In this document: in pieces, positions 1-12,595 of the stretch
How positions within the stretch are numbered: the first letter of the stretch is position 1
Layout of the letters: each line of letters begins with the position of its first letter
Assembly: GCA_029204225.1 (NCBI GenBank)
Contig: CM055114.1
Location: 17,649,849 to 17,713,848, forward strand
DNA: 64,000 nt
Origin: Diphasiastrum complanatum
Lineage: Eukaryota > Streptophyta > Lycopodiopsida > Lycopodiales > Lycopodiaceae
Direction of reading: 5' to 3'
The notes under the pieces: generated by a model
Databases searched by the model: none
Told to the model about the DNA's origin: nothing
The model's input: the letters and a program-made list of their open reading frames with translations, nothing else
Position numbers and translations under genes: made by a program

Positions 1-958
1 TTATTTATTTTAAAAGTCAATTCATTATAAGCAAAGTTTTTTTTTAGTTGATTCCATTCTTGTACTTGTTGGCTTTTTCAAACAATGGCCCAAATTTTGA
101 ATCAATTAAAATCCTAATTAAAAAGGATAAATTTGTTATATGACTTTGTTAGATTTTGAGCATTTTGGCCCATGAGTTTATCTTGTTTTAGGAGAATCGT
201 CGATTCTTTCTTTGTACTTTGCAATTTTTTTGAAATTTCCTCCATGTTTTTGTATGAAATCTTCAACAGAGATTTCTTGCTCACTGAAATTGCTCAATGG
301 ATTCATTATTGTGTTTTTCGCTTTGCTTAATAGTTGATAATATTCATTTGTTTTTTGTACTTTCTCAAGTAATAAATGATGTTGTTGTTTAATAGTTGTG
401 AGTCTTGATGGACTTGCTTAAATTTGTTAACAACCGACATTTGTGGCAAGTAATGAAATTGATTTATTAGAGAGTGTAGATTTTGTTTCATTGTTTCTGT
501 CCATTTGTATCGCTTTTGTTTTTTGTTGTTTGACGAGATACAAGATTCTATGGTTGTTCTTGCTTCTTTCCAAAGATATACTTCTACTTTGTTGTCAGTA
601 TTTGTTTGTATAATGATGATTTTCATTGTTCCAATTTGGATTGATGCATGTCACAATTTTTCGAATTGTTGTTGTTGAATCAATGTCACAATGATATACT
701 AATAACTTATAAGTCATGCATTTGCAAAACCAAAACAAACAAAAGCTGTCAAATTGGATCGATTTTCTAGTGTTCTTTCCAAATCGTAGCATCACAATTA
801 TTTTCTCTTAAACTTAGCAAAAAGCATTGCACAACATTTGCTTGAATGTTGTTCGACATAATATGATGATTCAATAGAAATGAAAAGATGTTGACATTCA
901 TAATTTGTATTTACGAAAGTCCATATTAATCACGATTACGTTGTAGAGTATTTTAGTA
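1..958. other. AT-rich stretch, no gene seen
   Basis: No open frame longer than about 100 codons and no recognisable protein motif on either strand. Composition is strongly AT-rich with T runs. I see no LTR end, tRNA or promoter that I could defend. Confidence 0.5.
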
Positions 959-1250
959 TTTAAGAATATTCAAAATCAATATTCACAAATATTCACAACA
1001 CGTATTCACAATATTCACGTATCTCATAATATATGTTTCTCAATATTCACAATTTCACATCAGTATTCACGATTCGTATTCACAATGTTCACGGTCATTT
1101 TTCACGATCACTATTCACAACATTCACGATGAAAATCTTAGAATCTCAGTTTCTCAAAATTTCAGTTTCTCAGAATCTCAGTTTCTCCTAATCTCAATTT
1201 CTCAGTTTCTCAAAATCTCAGTTTCTCAAAATCTCAATTTCTCAGTATTT
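959..1250. repeat. Degenerate tandem repeats (TATTCACAA type, then CTCAGTTTCTCAA type)
   Basis: From about 959 to 1135 the motif ATTCACAA/ATTCACGA recurs about every 10-20 bases. From 1138 to 1245 a 15-16 base unit (AATCTCAGTTTCTCA with variants) repeats about seven times. Both blocks read as a minisatellite; no coding function is visible. Confidence 0.75.
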
Positions 1251-2541
1251 GCAATTTCAACGACCACAAACCGTCAATAAAGTAATCTTCAGGACGCATC
1301 TTTGAAAATTCGATCATTTCTTCATCCAATATGGAAGACATTGTCTATATGTCCTGCAAAACAAACACAATCGCATAATTATAGTTTGATAAAGATTAGT
1401 TCTTATTGTTTAAATCTTATTGATGAATTATATGTGTCACAAAAGGTGTAATAACTACAATTTTATAGGTCAAGTAAAAACAAAACAAAACACAATAAAT
1501 GAGCTTTGACCATATTTGATACTATTTGCTAATGACACAATGAAGGTGCTAGGAGATGGATAAAAGATAAAGTTCAACTTACTAAAACTTTTTCAATGTA
1601 AATTTTGAATTTCAAAGTTGGGCTTTTTTTGCTAAATCTGTGACATGCAAAATCTGCATACAAACAATTTCTAAAATCAAAGGTCATTCTAGGTTTCCAA
1701 GTCTCAAACTTTGTATGAAATATTAAATCTTAGAGACAGTAGTAAGTTTCTTTTTAAAAACAAAGTCTGTGAGGAAAGATATATTAAGAAGTTTTTATCT
1801 AAACTTCTCAATTTATCCATTTTATGAGATTTATTGCAGAGAAAGAATCACTTTTGCTTTTTGTAGCATGGCAATTTGAGCTCATATGCAAAAGTGATTA
1901 AAGTTTACAGATTTTTTAGAAATACCGTAATTTTCCTCTATAAAACAGTTCTAGAATCTTTATTCTGAAATAAATTCTTTGATACTGATCCAAATTGAGT
2001 AATCCATATACTCAAATAGATCATCTAAAAAAGTTTTAAATGATTCGAGTTTTGCTCAAATTGATTTGAGGTAGTTTTCATCAACGTTTTAGAGGTTCCA
2101 TGTTTTCCTAGTTCATTTTTTCTCTCTCTAGGATTTTTGTCATAATTTTCTGATTTCCGATTGTAGTTTCCTTAATACAGTATGGCCACTCACATGACTC
2201 CTTACATAGAAATTATTAGATGTACTGGAGACTGTGTGAAAGTCATGGGTCCAGCCATATTGTGTGCACGAAGTGTTCAAAGTCTGATAAAAATCCTAGG
2301 TGTACAGTATTTTACTATCATAATTCAGTATAATTCATGGATATGATCACATTGGGTTCTCTGATATTTCAAATATACTTTATTGTCATGCAAACGCAGA
2401 CAACAATAGGGGCTGAGGCTCAGGCTGCGTTATGGTCCACTAATCCTCCTGTATATGATCCAAGGAGCCTTTCAGAGCGGTATAGAAGACAACCTTTGAA
2501 GTTAGGTCTAGCTACCTTTCAATATTTTTCAATCTCCAATC

Positions 2542-2621
<80 letters not shown>

Positions 2622-3590
2622 AGCACCGTCGCCAGAAGCGTCCTTGAGAACTTGATCAACATCATATGTTCTGCTCTTTTGGCCTTATGTATCACCTTGT
2701 TTGCATGTAGTTATTAAGAACTCTTTTAATAGGAACACATGCATTTTAGTTTAGTCCTCAACTAAGGTTCATGTCTTATAACTCAAGGATGTCACCATAA
2801 AGTATCCTTTAATGTTGACTTTTTTTCAAACTCCATTGACCAACCTCAACACATAGCATTGCCTTTGCAAGGCAAGGCCAAAAAAAAAAAATCGTGACAT
2901 CACCCAGCGCCCGCAGCCTCCAACGCCTCCCTGGATATTCCTCTTCCCTGCCTGCGCCTAGCAAGAAGACCTTTGGGAAATATTCTGTAGGAATATCCTT
3001 AGGAATATTCTCTTCTCTCACCTCTCCTCCATCCTTAAAAAAATAATTTGCCGACAGTTTTCGGATTCTGGACGGTTCTTTCTATTCTTCTACGAGCACA
3101 ATAATGTTTCATGGATTCCAAAAATTTATTAAATTCAATTTTGACTTTTCTTTAACCCCTTTCTTCTAAGTTGTTTATTTCAATTTATTCTCATTCTATG
3201 ATGTACATAACTTTCTTGTTTGAGCTCGGATTCCAGTGCAGTAAAAACAAAAAGTGATCAAAATGATGAGCCTGACACTACTGAGCTATTGAAATTTTGT
3301 AATTATTAATTTTCAATCAAGTTTTTCTTGTCAAATACCCCTTTTTCTAAGTTGAAATCTTTGTATTTTATTACATATTGTCAAATCCTCATATTGTCTC
3401 GCACGGAATTGAATGTTGTAGAAAGCAAACGTGCTCAGTTTTATATGAGCTACAACTTTTTACCATTTCCAATTTCTCTCATCATAGAACTTTCGAGTTT
3501 TAAGTGGGTGGAGAAAAGAGCATTTCAGCTATTTATTAAAGTCCATTGCACATAAACTTCAGCTTAGTATACCGTAACTTACCAGTCCTT
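1251..3590. other. AT-rich intergenic stretch
   Basis: No gene recognised. It contains a GA microsatellite (listed separately) and an A12 run near 2880. The open frame at 2337-2717 is created by the GA tract and has no recognisable sequence outside it. Confidence 0.5.
2544..2619. repeat. (GA)n microsatellite
   Basis: About 38 uninterrupted GA dinucleotides, read directly. Long pure tracts like this usually vary in length between individuals. Confidence 0.95.
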
Positions 3591-3601
3591 CAACTGTCAA
3601 G

Positions 3602-5400
3602 ATGGATGTGGATTCTGATTTTGAGTATATAGATGATGGTGACTCTGAATATGAAGATCAATCTAACTATGATTTTGAAGATCAGTATTATGAGTACAGC
3701 GATGACGAATTCAATCATTGCAGCGAATCTAATCAGTGCAAACAAGTGTCATATGGAGACTATTTAGAAATCAGAACAAGAACTGTAGGTTCCGAATCAA
3801 CAAAAAAACAAAGTACAGGCCACACAAGATCTGATAGTTACAATGTTGCAAGGAATGGAAAAAAAATCGGCAAGCTGATGAGATGAAATGGGAAAGATTG
3901 TTTGCTAGCATATCTGGTGGACAAGACAAAATTGCAGGAGCTGATCAAAGATGTAATGAGCCATCTACATCGTTCCAACTATACAATCTCCATCACAAAA
4001 TGTAACACCTTCTCAAGATGTCCGAAGAATTGACATGGACAAGGGAAAATAGGGGAATGTTGGAACATACAGAGTCATATTGAATATCCGGTCGGATTTG
4101 AAAATGAAAGGAGAACGTTGGAACAACGAGTGCAACATGATGAAGAAGAACAACTATCAACAATGGGAAAACTTGTTTAGCAAATAGATCAACCAACTTC
4201 ACTCCACAACTCTTGATTTCCCATTGAATTTACGAGAGATGACCAATCAACATTTATGCAGTGCTATGGAATATACACAGGATCGGCAACATAAATGTAG
4301 TTCCCAATTTGGATCAAGCAAGAAACTTTCAAATGTGAGCACAATGTCAATGCAAGGACACAAAAAGTCAGTTGAGGATAACAAAGACGATGCGGAGAAT
4401 TATGAGGACAATATTTTTGTTTTCAATATTGATCTTTAATTGAGAAGTACAAGGGCCGGTTCAGGCAATGAAGTTGTCAATGAGGCAAATCACTCAAGGA
4501 CCTCATCTTGCTTGAGATCACAAGAATCATTGCATGACGTTCAACCAGAAGACTTGTCTAAGACTTCTTGTGAAATGGAATTAATAGACAAGGATATAAT
4601 TGATCTATATGAATGTTTCACATTCATTATAGAGTGCACAACGGAATATGATGAAACTTGTATTGTACATACTGGAAATTGTCCTAGCTATGAGATGGGA
4701 CAAACAATCAAAGATCCATTATATCATAGTTTTCGGTTTGTGATTTAAAATATTGGAGATATCAATATTTTTGAACATGATGATGTAATCTACGAAATAT
4801 TTTTCGTAGAGACTTGGTGTGAAAGAGATATCAGCACTCTTTGCCAACACCTCATTCACTCTATCTTGCTGGAAATGAATATTCATTTTAAATATCATTT
4901 TTCATCTTTGAAGTTGATCAGTCCAATTTCATTGATCTCTATATTGGGTTGTGATCCTGATGATATTTCTTCCATATGGGATCTTATCACTTCAAATTCA
5001 AGATTAATGGTTATCATCGAAGCATTTGGATTGAGCAACAAAGTGACTATCAAACAACATGACAAAATCTTCTGACCAGCATAGCCAGATGCAATGCTAA
5101 AATATGATCCTAAAGGAATTGGATAGATCATCCAATTTATTACGATGTTGAAGAAGCAGACAAACGAGGATATTGCGATTTGATTGTCAAAAAGCAATAT
5201 GGTGTTTCATCCATCTCTTCTTCGGCCATCTTTTCTCCTTCATGGGAACAAGGATTACAGTCTGAAGCTAACAAAAGGATTCAATTAGACAGCTTTGGAT
5301 CTGTAATGAGGCAATAATTTTGTGGACGACACATCCTCATCAATCCTGACTACTTAACCAAGGCGATCAAATGTTTTCATTTTTTAGGACAAAAATGTTA
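3602..5400 (+). pseudogene. Decayed retroelement internal ORF block
   Basis: Four collinear open pieces (3602-3886, 4224-4439, 4440-4748, 4866-5075) plus readable stretches between them in shifted frames suggest one longer coding region now broken by stops and frameshifts. The first piece is strikingly acidic (Asp/Glu/Tyr-rich, first 45 residues). Later pieces are Ser- and Asn-rich. No zinc knuckle, protease, reverse transcriptase or integrase motif is visible, so the family is unknown. The block ends just before a purine run (AAAGTAGGGGGAGTG) of the kind that primes plus-strand synthesis next to a 3' LTR, so I infer an internal region of an LTR retrotransposon. It could instead be an unrelated degraded host gene. 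Confidence 0.4.
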
Positions 5401-5412
5401 AAGTAGGGGGAG

Positions 5413-5813
5413 TGTCATGTACTATTTGTACATTAGTGCTTATCAATACATCAGAATATCCATTGTAAGCTTTGTAGGCCCAAAAGGAACTATTAGCCTT
5501 AAGAATAAGGCGGTTCCCTCTTTAGGCTCTTCAAAGTAACTAATAAGGATAATAGGCCACTAAGGGCCCAATGTAGTTTGAATAATACTTAACAAGGGCT
5601 AAGTAAGAGCATTGTCTATAACTAGGCAAGAGACATCACTTTTGGGATCACAATTGAGAGAACTAGGAGCTCCATCTCCTTTTGAGCTTCACTTTGATAT
5701 GAGCCTTGTGGTAGCTTGTGGTTACTCTTCATCTTTGGTTCTCTTCAACATAGGTGTGGTGGTTGCCTCCTTGTTCTAGCTTGCTTTTGGCTTGGATTGA
5801 GAGGTATGGCACA
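5413..5813 (+). mobile_element. Putative 3' LTR next to a polypurine tract
   Basis: The sequence begins TGTCATGTAC directly after the purine run 5401-5412 and is followed near 5814 by the remains of a different Copia element. The right end (GGTATGGCACA) is my best guess; I found no matching 5' LTR in the window. Inference from position only. Confidence 0.35.
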
Positions 5814-5814
5814 T

Positions 5815-5933
5815 GATAGGAATGTGTAGCTGATATCTTCACCAAAGCATTGGGATAGGACTTGTTCATGAAGCATAGGACACCACTTGGAGTGCTATCA
5901 AAGTCCGTGCTAAAACAAATTGAAGAGGGGGTG
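5815..5933 (+). pseudogene. Copia RNase H C-terminal tail with polypurine tract
   Basis: Reading across one frameshift gives a Copia pol terminus: ADIFTKAL, then GKDLFMKHR-like and KQIEEGV-like strings, followed by the purine run GAAGAGGGGGTG. This is the usual end of a Ty1/Copia polyprotein just before the 3' LTR, and an LTR does start at 5934. The same ending occurs in the complete Copia element at 23144 on the other strand. Everything upstream of this element's pol is missing, cut by the LTR-like insertion at 5413. Confidence 0.75.
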
Positions 5934-6542
5934 TGAAAGATTCAAGTAGTTTGATCATATTTGCTATATTTCCATATTTGGCATATTGAGGCCAACTTTG
6001 TTTTTAGACTTAGAGATTGACTTTTCAAAGTTCATTAGTCTAAATTTCATTTGAATAAACACTTTTTGAAAGTGTGGGAAAGTCAAATTGCGAGTTTGAG
6101 TAGATTCAAATTTGAATGTTGGGTACTTTGAATCTAGACCCAAAAATAGTAGGGTTAGCATTTTGGTGGGAAAGCCAAGTGGCCAAATAGGGTTTGGACC
6201 TGTTATAAAAGGATGTAACTCATGGAAAGACATACCTTCTCTCTACTCTATCTCATTTCATGCTTATACATGGTTCTCTTGGGTTCTACTATCCATTGGT
6301 GCACTATACTTGTAATTGCTTGCAATGCTATGTGTAGAATGATCTATAATTGTTATTTTGGATCCACACGTGTGAAATAGAGTAGCTTGCTTGTTTTGTA
6401 CATAAAACAATAGTACTTTATCATTTGATTCATGTTTGATCAATTTCTATTAGAGTTTACATCTCATTTTGTGTGGAGATGCTGATTTTTCTACATTGGT
6501 GAGATTGGTAGAGTATTTCTCTTTGTAACCCAAGATCTTTCA
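5934..6542 (+). mobile_element. Copia LTR, family A (609 bp)
   Basis: Ends are a perfect 8-base inverted repeat, TGAAAGAT...ATCTTTCA. It follows a Copia pol tail and polypurine tract, so it is a 3' LTR in plus orientation. A diverged copy of the same LTR lies on the minus strand at 62321-62940; both share the stretch around TTATAAAAGGATGTAACTC. It carries a CACACGTGTG palindrome at about 6366. Confidence 0.8.
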
Positions 6543-6559
6543 AGTGGATTGGATCATAA

Positions 6560-6654
6560 TGATCTGAAATCCTTCACAGTCAACTTGTTTTTATACTCCT
6601 CAACAAAATGGAGTTGTTGAAAGAAAAAATAGAACACTTTGTGAATATGCAAAA
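6560..6654 (+). pseudogene. Copia integrase fragment
   Basis: Translation contains TPQQNGVVERKNRTL (about 6591-6635), the signature around the third catalytic acid of Copia integrases. Only about 30 codons survive, between the LTR ending at 6542 and the LTR starting at 6655. It is a scrap left by nested insertions. Confidence 0.8.
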
Positions 6655-7487
6655 TGTGAAAAATGCAAAAATAAGCTTGGTAGAGGCCAAAAATCTTGTA
6701 TATAGATAAACACACATGTGTGGAGCCTGTTCCCATGTGTGAAAATAGTGTACTTGTCATGTACCATAATCATATAGGTTGTACATATGATTTAATTCAA
6801 GTTCTAGTGGCTAAAAAGGCCAAAAACTAGTTTTCTAGACATATGACACATGGCATCAATCTATTGCTTGCATGAGCCACATCCTTTGGTTAGGTGTCAC
6901 ATCCCATGTGTAGAGGACAGCTAACATGTGTGGAATAAGCTGATGTAGACGAATTTTGACTTCTAGAAGATTTTCAAGTACATCTCCATATAGAAGGAAA
7001 ATGGACCAAAAGTGCTCAAAATAGAAGGCTTTGTCAAAGTGTCAGTTTTGCATGATGAATCATCATATGACAAAGCACCTTCACACATGTGGGATCAAAG
7101 GGATGATCAGTACCACGAGCTGCCACTTATTGTATATATAGATCCACATTTGGCCATAATCAGTGTGCGACACCAATCTTGGTTTTGGAAGCAATTTTGA
7201 GTGATTCTCTCCATTTGTCTACATTTGTTTTGATTGTTTTGAGGTGCTATCAATGTGGACTTGATTTTCAGGTTGGATTCCGTACTCAGACAGGGTTTCA
7301 CACGTGGGAAACCAGAAAGTACACCTACCTTCAATTAATGATTGTTCTTGTTAGGGTTTTGTGTCTAGAATTGATCTAGATTGATCTTAATCTCAAGTAG
7401 ATTGATAGATCAAGTAATTTGACAACCAATCCCTCTTGAGGATCATATTAGGATCCACTCTTGGTCCTTTTTGTACTTTTTTACACA
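6655..7487 (+). mobile_element. 5' LTR of a Copia-like element, family B (833 bp)
   Basis: Starts TGTGAAAAA and ends TTTTACACA directly before a tRNA-iMet primer-binding site, so it is a 5' LTR in plus orientation. A TATATATAG box lies at about 7133-7141. Several CACATGTG-type palindromes occur inside (about 6711, 6920, 7085). No matching 3' LTR was found; the element seems cut near 11090. Confidence 0.7.
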
Positions 7488-7500
7488 TGGTATCAGAACC
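7488..7500 (+). other. Primer-binding site (initiator tRNA-Met)
   Basis: TGGTATCAGAACC matches the complement of the plant tRNA-iMet 3' end (usual form TGGTATCAGAGC) with one difference, and sits immediately after the LTR end. Confidence 0.85.
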
Positions 7501-8999
7501 TAGTACAAGAGGTTTTGTTGAAATTGATAGGGTAAATCCAAATCAAAGCCAAAATTAGCAGTTTTTTGGAAACTAGTCAGATTTTGTGTAGCGAGTTGGA
7601 TTTGATAGCTATCCTCAAAATTTTTGGTCCAGATCTTGTCGTGGGCTGTAGGAATTCTTTTCACACGTGTGAGGCCATACAGCTCCAGTTTTGATTGAGA
7701 AATTTCAAAAATTTGTAGAATTTGACTTACATACCCAATTTGAGAGATTTTTGGTGCAAAATCAAGCATTTTCTATAGAGAATCTAATACCTTGATTGGT
7801 TCTTGGATTAGATCAGCCAAGAAATTAAATTTGATGTTTGAAATAGGTGCATTAATTGATCTTCTCTAAATTTTTGAGTGTATGTTGAAGTTACAGAGAT
7901 TTTGCTAAAAATCATAGATTAAGGAGTGATATGCAAGGTGAGAGGTTGAAATCCATTGTTCCATCACTCTAGATTTGTTCAAGAGTGATAGGGTCAAGTT
8001 TAGAAGCATCAATTTACTAGAAAACATCCTTGGATCTGTCCTCCAAGTGAAACCTTTGAGAGTTTCTAGTGCATATAGAGCATTTATGCAAATCTTTTGT
8101 AGAATTTGACATAGATTGGCTTCAATTGAAAGTTCTAGAAAAGAGATTGAGATCCAAGTCACATTATTCAATCCTACTCAATTTGTTTGAGTGTTTGTGA
8201 GGTTTGAAAAGAGTCATTAAGGTGTCTATGGGAAATATGTAGAGAGAGATCCAATTTTCTAAGAATTACTTCTTGTGTAGAGGACAAGATCTAGAAGCTC
8301 ATTATGTGTTGTTATTGGTGAAGAATTTGTCTTCTCCAAGGTGATCAAATATTTCTAAGTGGTATTAGCTCTTTGAAGCACAATATCTTAGTGAGAAAAA
8401 TCACAACTTTTGATTTTGAATTTCATTATGTATGAAACTCAAATTAGTTCTATTCAACTTTCTTTGTGAGAGTGTGAGGGTCAATTTGTGATCCCATTGG
8501 ATGTCTAGAATGAGGAGGAGTCCATATTTGAGTATTCATGCATGGTTGAGATCTTTGTGAATCTCTTGTCTAAATTTTTAAGCTTTGTGAAAAATTGGTG
8601 GTATAGTTTGTTTTCAAATCAAATCAAATTCATTCTAAATCTCAAGAGTGAGATTATTTGGGTCAAGAGTGAGTCCAAAAGAAGTGATTAAGTTTGATTT
8701 TCATGTGTTTGAAACAAAACCCATCTTTTGTTCAAGAAACTCAAGTGTTGAAGAACTAGTCAAGTGAAAAGGAAAATCTAGGTGTCAAATCTTTTCATAT
8801 CCATTTCAATTTTCAAAAGAAAGAGTCATTGGTATTTGATGAGTCCAATAGGAGATTGGATCTGATTTCTTTTGTGATTTGATTCAAAGATTGTGTGCTT
8901 TTGTCTTAGTGATCAAAGCAAGGTTTCCAAGTGACTAGTCATTAGTGTGAAAATTGATTCTTAGGTTTGTGAGTTAGATCTTTTGTAGATCCTTCTATA
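7501..8999 (+). other. Untranslated leader of the family B element
   Basis: About 1.5 kb between the primer site and the first degraded coding region. No open frame or protein motif of note. Long leaders are also present in the two complete Copia elements of this window (about 1.2-1.3 kb). Confidence 0.5.
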
Positions 9000-10956
9000 T
9001 TGTTGAAGATGTTCAAATCTAGTCTCTTGAGAGTCACAAATTACATTTGTAGAATCATATCACAGGTTTTTATTCACATAGTATCAATAGGTGGCATCCT
9101 ATTGAAGGAAAGAAAGGATCCTAAGTGCAACCTTTGTGACAAGGAAGGATATATTTTCTCAAGATGCTACAAAAAGAAGACCAATCCATCCAAGGAGAAC
9201 CAAAGGCAAGGGGGCCGAGGTGAAGGATGGAGCTTCAAGTTCGAAATGCAAATACAAGAAGGACAAGTCCAAGGAAAGGTGTTTCCTTTGTGGAAAGGTG
9301 AATGAGGCTTGGAGTCTCACAAGGACTTGCAAGATTTGTCTTCAAGAGTCCATCACAACACATGTCAAATCTTTTGAAATTTTTCATTTGGAAGTGCATT
9401 GTTTGGTTCAAGATGCAAAGATAGATGTCACTTTCATGAAAGTAACTTGGATTTATTTTATGTCCTTGGAAAGTATTTTGCTTGGAACTTTAGATAAGTT
9501 CAAACTTATTGTTATGATCCAAGAGAAATCAATCAAGAATGAGGAGCATCAATCACAAAATGAAAATGGTTTCATTTATGCTCTCATGTCAACTTATGAA
9601 GATCTATTTTGCTTTGAAGGGATTTGTGTATCTCAAAGGTGGCTTAAGGCAATACTAGTTGAGTGTGATGCCTTAAAGTATAGCAAAGCATGTTTTCCTT
9701 GTAAGCTTACATGAGTTATGAAGACAAGGAAATGGAAATATCTTCATAATGTAGGATCTTTTGGTTTCAATAAGATCATGAATGATGTGTTCATTCATAA
9801 AGATGAAAATTGTATGTTTTCAATCCTAAAGGCAAGTTGTAAACTTCTTATGAGAATAAGTGAAGCATCCAAAGTGGACACTTATATCCATAAGCAAGTA
9901 GTTAGCCTTATTGAGATGGAAATACCTTTTGATTTCAATATTGGAAAAATCATGCCAAGTTGTGGTGATTTTTGGACTTATGTTTCTAGCATAGGTAATC
10001 TTAATAATCATAGGAAGTGCATATTGAATGGTCATGATTGTTGTGATCATTATGAGACATGGAGGTCTCGGATTTCCATAAAAAAAGAACATCATGAAGA
10101 GGATCTTAAGGAGTCATCTCAAGGTTCAAGTGTGCCAAGGATTGAGGAGGAGAGTCCTTCTCAAGGTTCAAGTATGTCAAGGATTGAGGAGGAGAGACCT
10201 TCTCAAGTTGTGATTCCAAAAAGAATCTCAAGAAACATGGTTGAGTCCATGTGGCTCACATTTCAAGGGAAAGAGGAGCATACCTCATGTGGTATACATC
10301 TCATACTTACTTCTCCTATGGCATTTGATAAATCAATTTACTTTAGTGAGATCATTGCATCTCAAAATTGGAGTAAAGCCATACTAGTTGAGTATGAAGT
10401 CTCTCTTGAGAACATAGATGATGTGCTTAAAAGGTTGAAATTGATTTTAAATCAACTAAAAAGCAAATGTTTATTTCATCAAATGTATGCTCTTGAGTCA
10501 TGTAAGAGCAAAAGTGATTTGTTCACTCATAGTTTGAAAATTTGTATTGAGGCAAATTGTAAACTCTTTATGAGAGTAAGTGAATCATCTTCTAAAGACA
10601 CTTATCTCCATAATGAAGTATTTAGCCTCATTGGATCTGAGATTAGCATGGTAAACAAGCATGAAGATATGATGCAAACACTTTGTTATTATAGCATGCA
10701 TAGTCTTGCCAATTTGGATAAGTCTAATTCTCTAGATCATGGTAACATGATGTTAGATCTTTGTGATCCTAATAAGTCAAGAAGAAATCTTTATTTTCTC
10801 TTGGAGGAGCATGCACATGAAGAAGGAGCAAGCCTCAAAGTCAAGCATCTACATGAAATTTGGAAGGAATCAATTTCGAAGATGCTAGGATGGTGCAAAG
10901 CTCTCAAGTTCATCAAAGATGTCAACATCAAAGAAGCACTATCATGGATATGGTGA
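9000..10956 (+). pseudogene. Gag-like ORF block of a non-autonomous Copia-type element, with internal duplication
   Basis: Three overlapping frames (9000-9305, 9136-9714, 9718-10956). Near the start are two weak zinc-knuckle remnants: CNLCDKEGYIFSRC, in which Tyr replaces the usual His, and CFLCGKVNEAWSLTRTC. No reverse transcriptase or integrase follows, so the element cannot be autonomous. The rest is unknown protein that contains itself twice: SQRWLKAILVE (9631) matches SQNWSKAILVE (10360), and CKLLMRISEAS (9837) matches CKLFMRVSESS (10557), a spacing of about 720-730 bases. A smaller repeat, QGSSVPRIEEE/QGSSMSRIEEE, lies at about 10120-10200. The 412-codon third ORF is long for a decayed element. 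Confidence 0.5.
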
Positions 10957-11106
10957 TTTCAGATCAACATCAAGCTCATTGGCTGATCTTCACACCTTTT
11001 GAACCAGCAAAGACCAATTCAGCCCATGGAGTCAAGTTCAAGATCATCATGTTTTCCATCAAGCTAGATTTACCAAGCTAGATTTTTGAGGAGACGATGA
11101 CATAAG

Positions 11107-11354
11107 GTCTGGCATGATCGTCATGTCCGGACTAAGGATATTCACGATGGCGATAAAGTTTTACTTTACACATTTTCAAAAATCCATCCAGGAAACTTAA
11201 AATTTCGTAGCCAAGGTCCTTATGTTGTCCATAAATTTTTTACAAATGGTGTCGTGCAATTAGAGACACTCGAAGACATGCCCCTTGATACCTTACTCAA
11301 TGGTAGTTGTATACGGCGATCCTATGAAGATACCTTTATCATAAATCCTGTTTA
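11107..11354 (+). pseudogene. Ty3/Gypsy integrase C-terminal fragment (GPY/F module)
   Basis: Open reading of about 82 codons. It has the order expected at the end of Gypsy integrase: WHDRHV, then GDKVLLYTFSKIHPGNL, then SQGPYVV, NGVVQLETL and LNGSCIRRSYED, followed by a stop. It retains the Gly-Pro-Tyr core of the GPY/F module. The catalytic core and everything upstream are absent; the left junction is at about 11090-11106, against the family B element. Confidence 0.85.
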
Positions 11355-11730
11355 AGCAGGACTTCCAGATTTTTTTTCTTTTTTCTCTTTGATCAATTTT
11401 CTATGTCTAATGATTAGAGTTATTTTTTTTTCCTTGTGTTTCTTCCATGTATATTCCTACCTACATCTTTCGAAAACCATTGGTATGATACTTACTATTG
11501 GAAAATAAAAAAATATATGAAAGTTCGATTTTTAAGAACGGGCTCGGAAAAAAAAATTCAATCCTTTGTAGTTTTTTCGATACTTGCTGTTTTTTTTATC
11601 CCTTGTAAATTCTCCATACTTTGAAATTTTTTGATGCTTCGTATTTTTTTTTTAATAATGTATGTTTTTCGATACTTGAGATTTTTAGAAAAAAACACAC
11701 CAAAAGAAGTAAGGCTCGAAATTTTTTCAG
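11355..11730. other. T-rich spacer after the Gypsy fragment
   Basis: Low-complexity T runs with scattered TTCGAT/TTCGA motifs. No gene. It probably belongs to the 3' untranslated region of the same Gypsy element. Confidence 0.5.
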
Positions 11731-11732
11731 AT

Positions 11733-11830
11733 TTTTTCGAGTCCGGACGGACTCGAAAAAGACGAGATTTTTTTTTGAGTCAGCTCAAATTTTTCTAGAT
11801 TTTTTCGAGTCTGAATCAACTCGAAAAAAC
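11733..11830. repeat. Inverted repeats built on TTTTTCGAGT
   Basis: A perfect inverted repeat with 13-base arms (TTTTTCGAGTCCG / CGGACTCGAAAAA) and a 2-base spacer lies at 11733-11760. A second, with 10-base arms (TTTTTCGAGT / ACTCGAAAAA), lies at about 11803-11828. Confidence 0.85.
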
Positions 11831-11884
11831 TAGATTTTTTCGAGTTTGGATTTTTCGAGTCTGCATTTTTTCGAAACTTACAAT

Positions 11885-12180
11885 TTTCGAATCTTTGTAC
11901 AATTTTTTTGATACTTTTCAATTTTTTGAGTCTTTGTACAATTTTTTCGATACTTTTTAATTTTTTGAGTTTTTATACAATTTTTTCGATACTTTTCAAT
12001 TTTTGAGTCTTTGTACAATTTTTTCGATACTTTTTAATTTTTTGAGTATTTATACAATTTTTTCGATACTTTTTAATTTTTTGAGTTTTTATACAATTTT
12101 TTCGATACTTTTCAATTTTTGAGTCTTTGTACAATTTTTTCGATACTTTTTAATTTTTTGAATCTTTGTAAAATATTTTT
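11885..12180. repeat. Tandem repeat, about eight copies of a 37-40 base T-rich unit
   Basis: The unit reads TTTGTACAATTTTTTCGATA followed by CTTTTCAATTTTTTGAGTC, with small indels and G/A variants between copies. It follows the Gypsy pol end. Confidence 0.9.
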
Positions 12181-12595
12181 GATATTGTACAGTTTTTCGA
12201 TCCATCATTTTTTTCGAGTCAATATATTAATTTTTTGATTTGTTATACATTTTTTTGATACATTGTTCTCTCGAGTCACTCTCATTTTTTCGAGCCCTTG
12301 TTGTTTTTCGACCTTAAATTCCATCCGTTTCTTTATGGCCACTTGGGAAGCCGAAGGTGCTAAGACTGCTAACAGCCAAATAGACATAGAATTGAAGATT
12401 GGGAATATCAACACGGAACATCAACTCTTTGGCTACAAAAATTTTATAAGTCTGGTACATCAAGTAGAGGCTCTGATGGCCTTTCCATTTAGTAATCTGA
12501 TGGCCCTTCCATTTAGTAATATGACACTATATTCACATGGAACCAATTTCAATTGCGAAGGCATCTCTAGTACCTTTGCACTACGTTCGGAATCT

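Noticed and set aside
2337-2717. 126-codon plus-strand ORF
   Set aside because: Its middle is a run of Arg-Glu encoded by the GA microsatellite; no recognisable sequence on either side.
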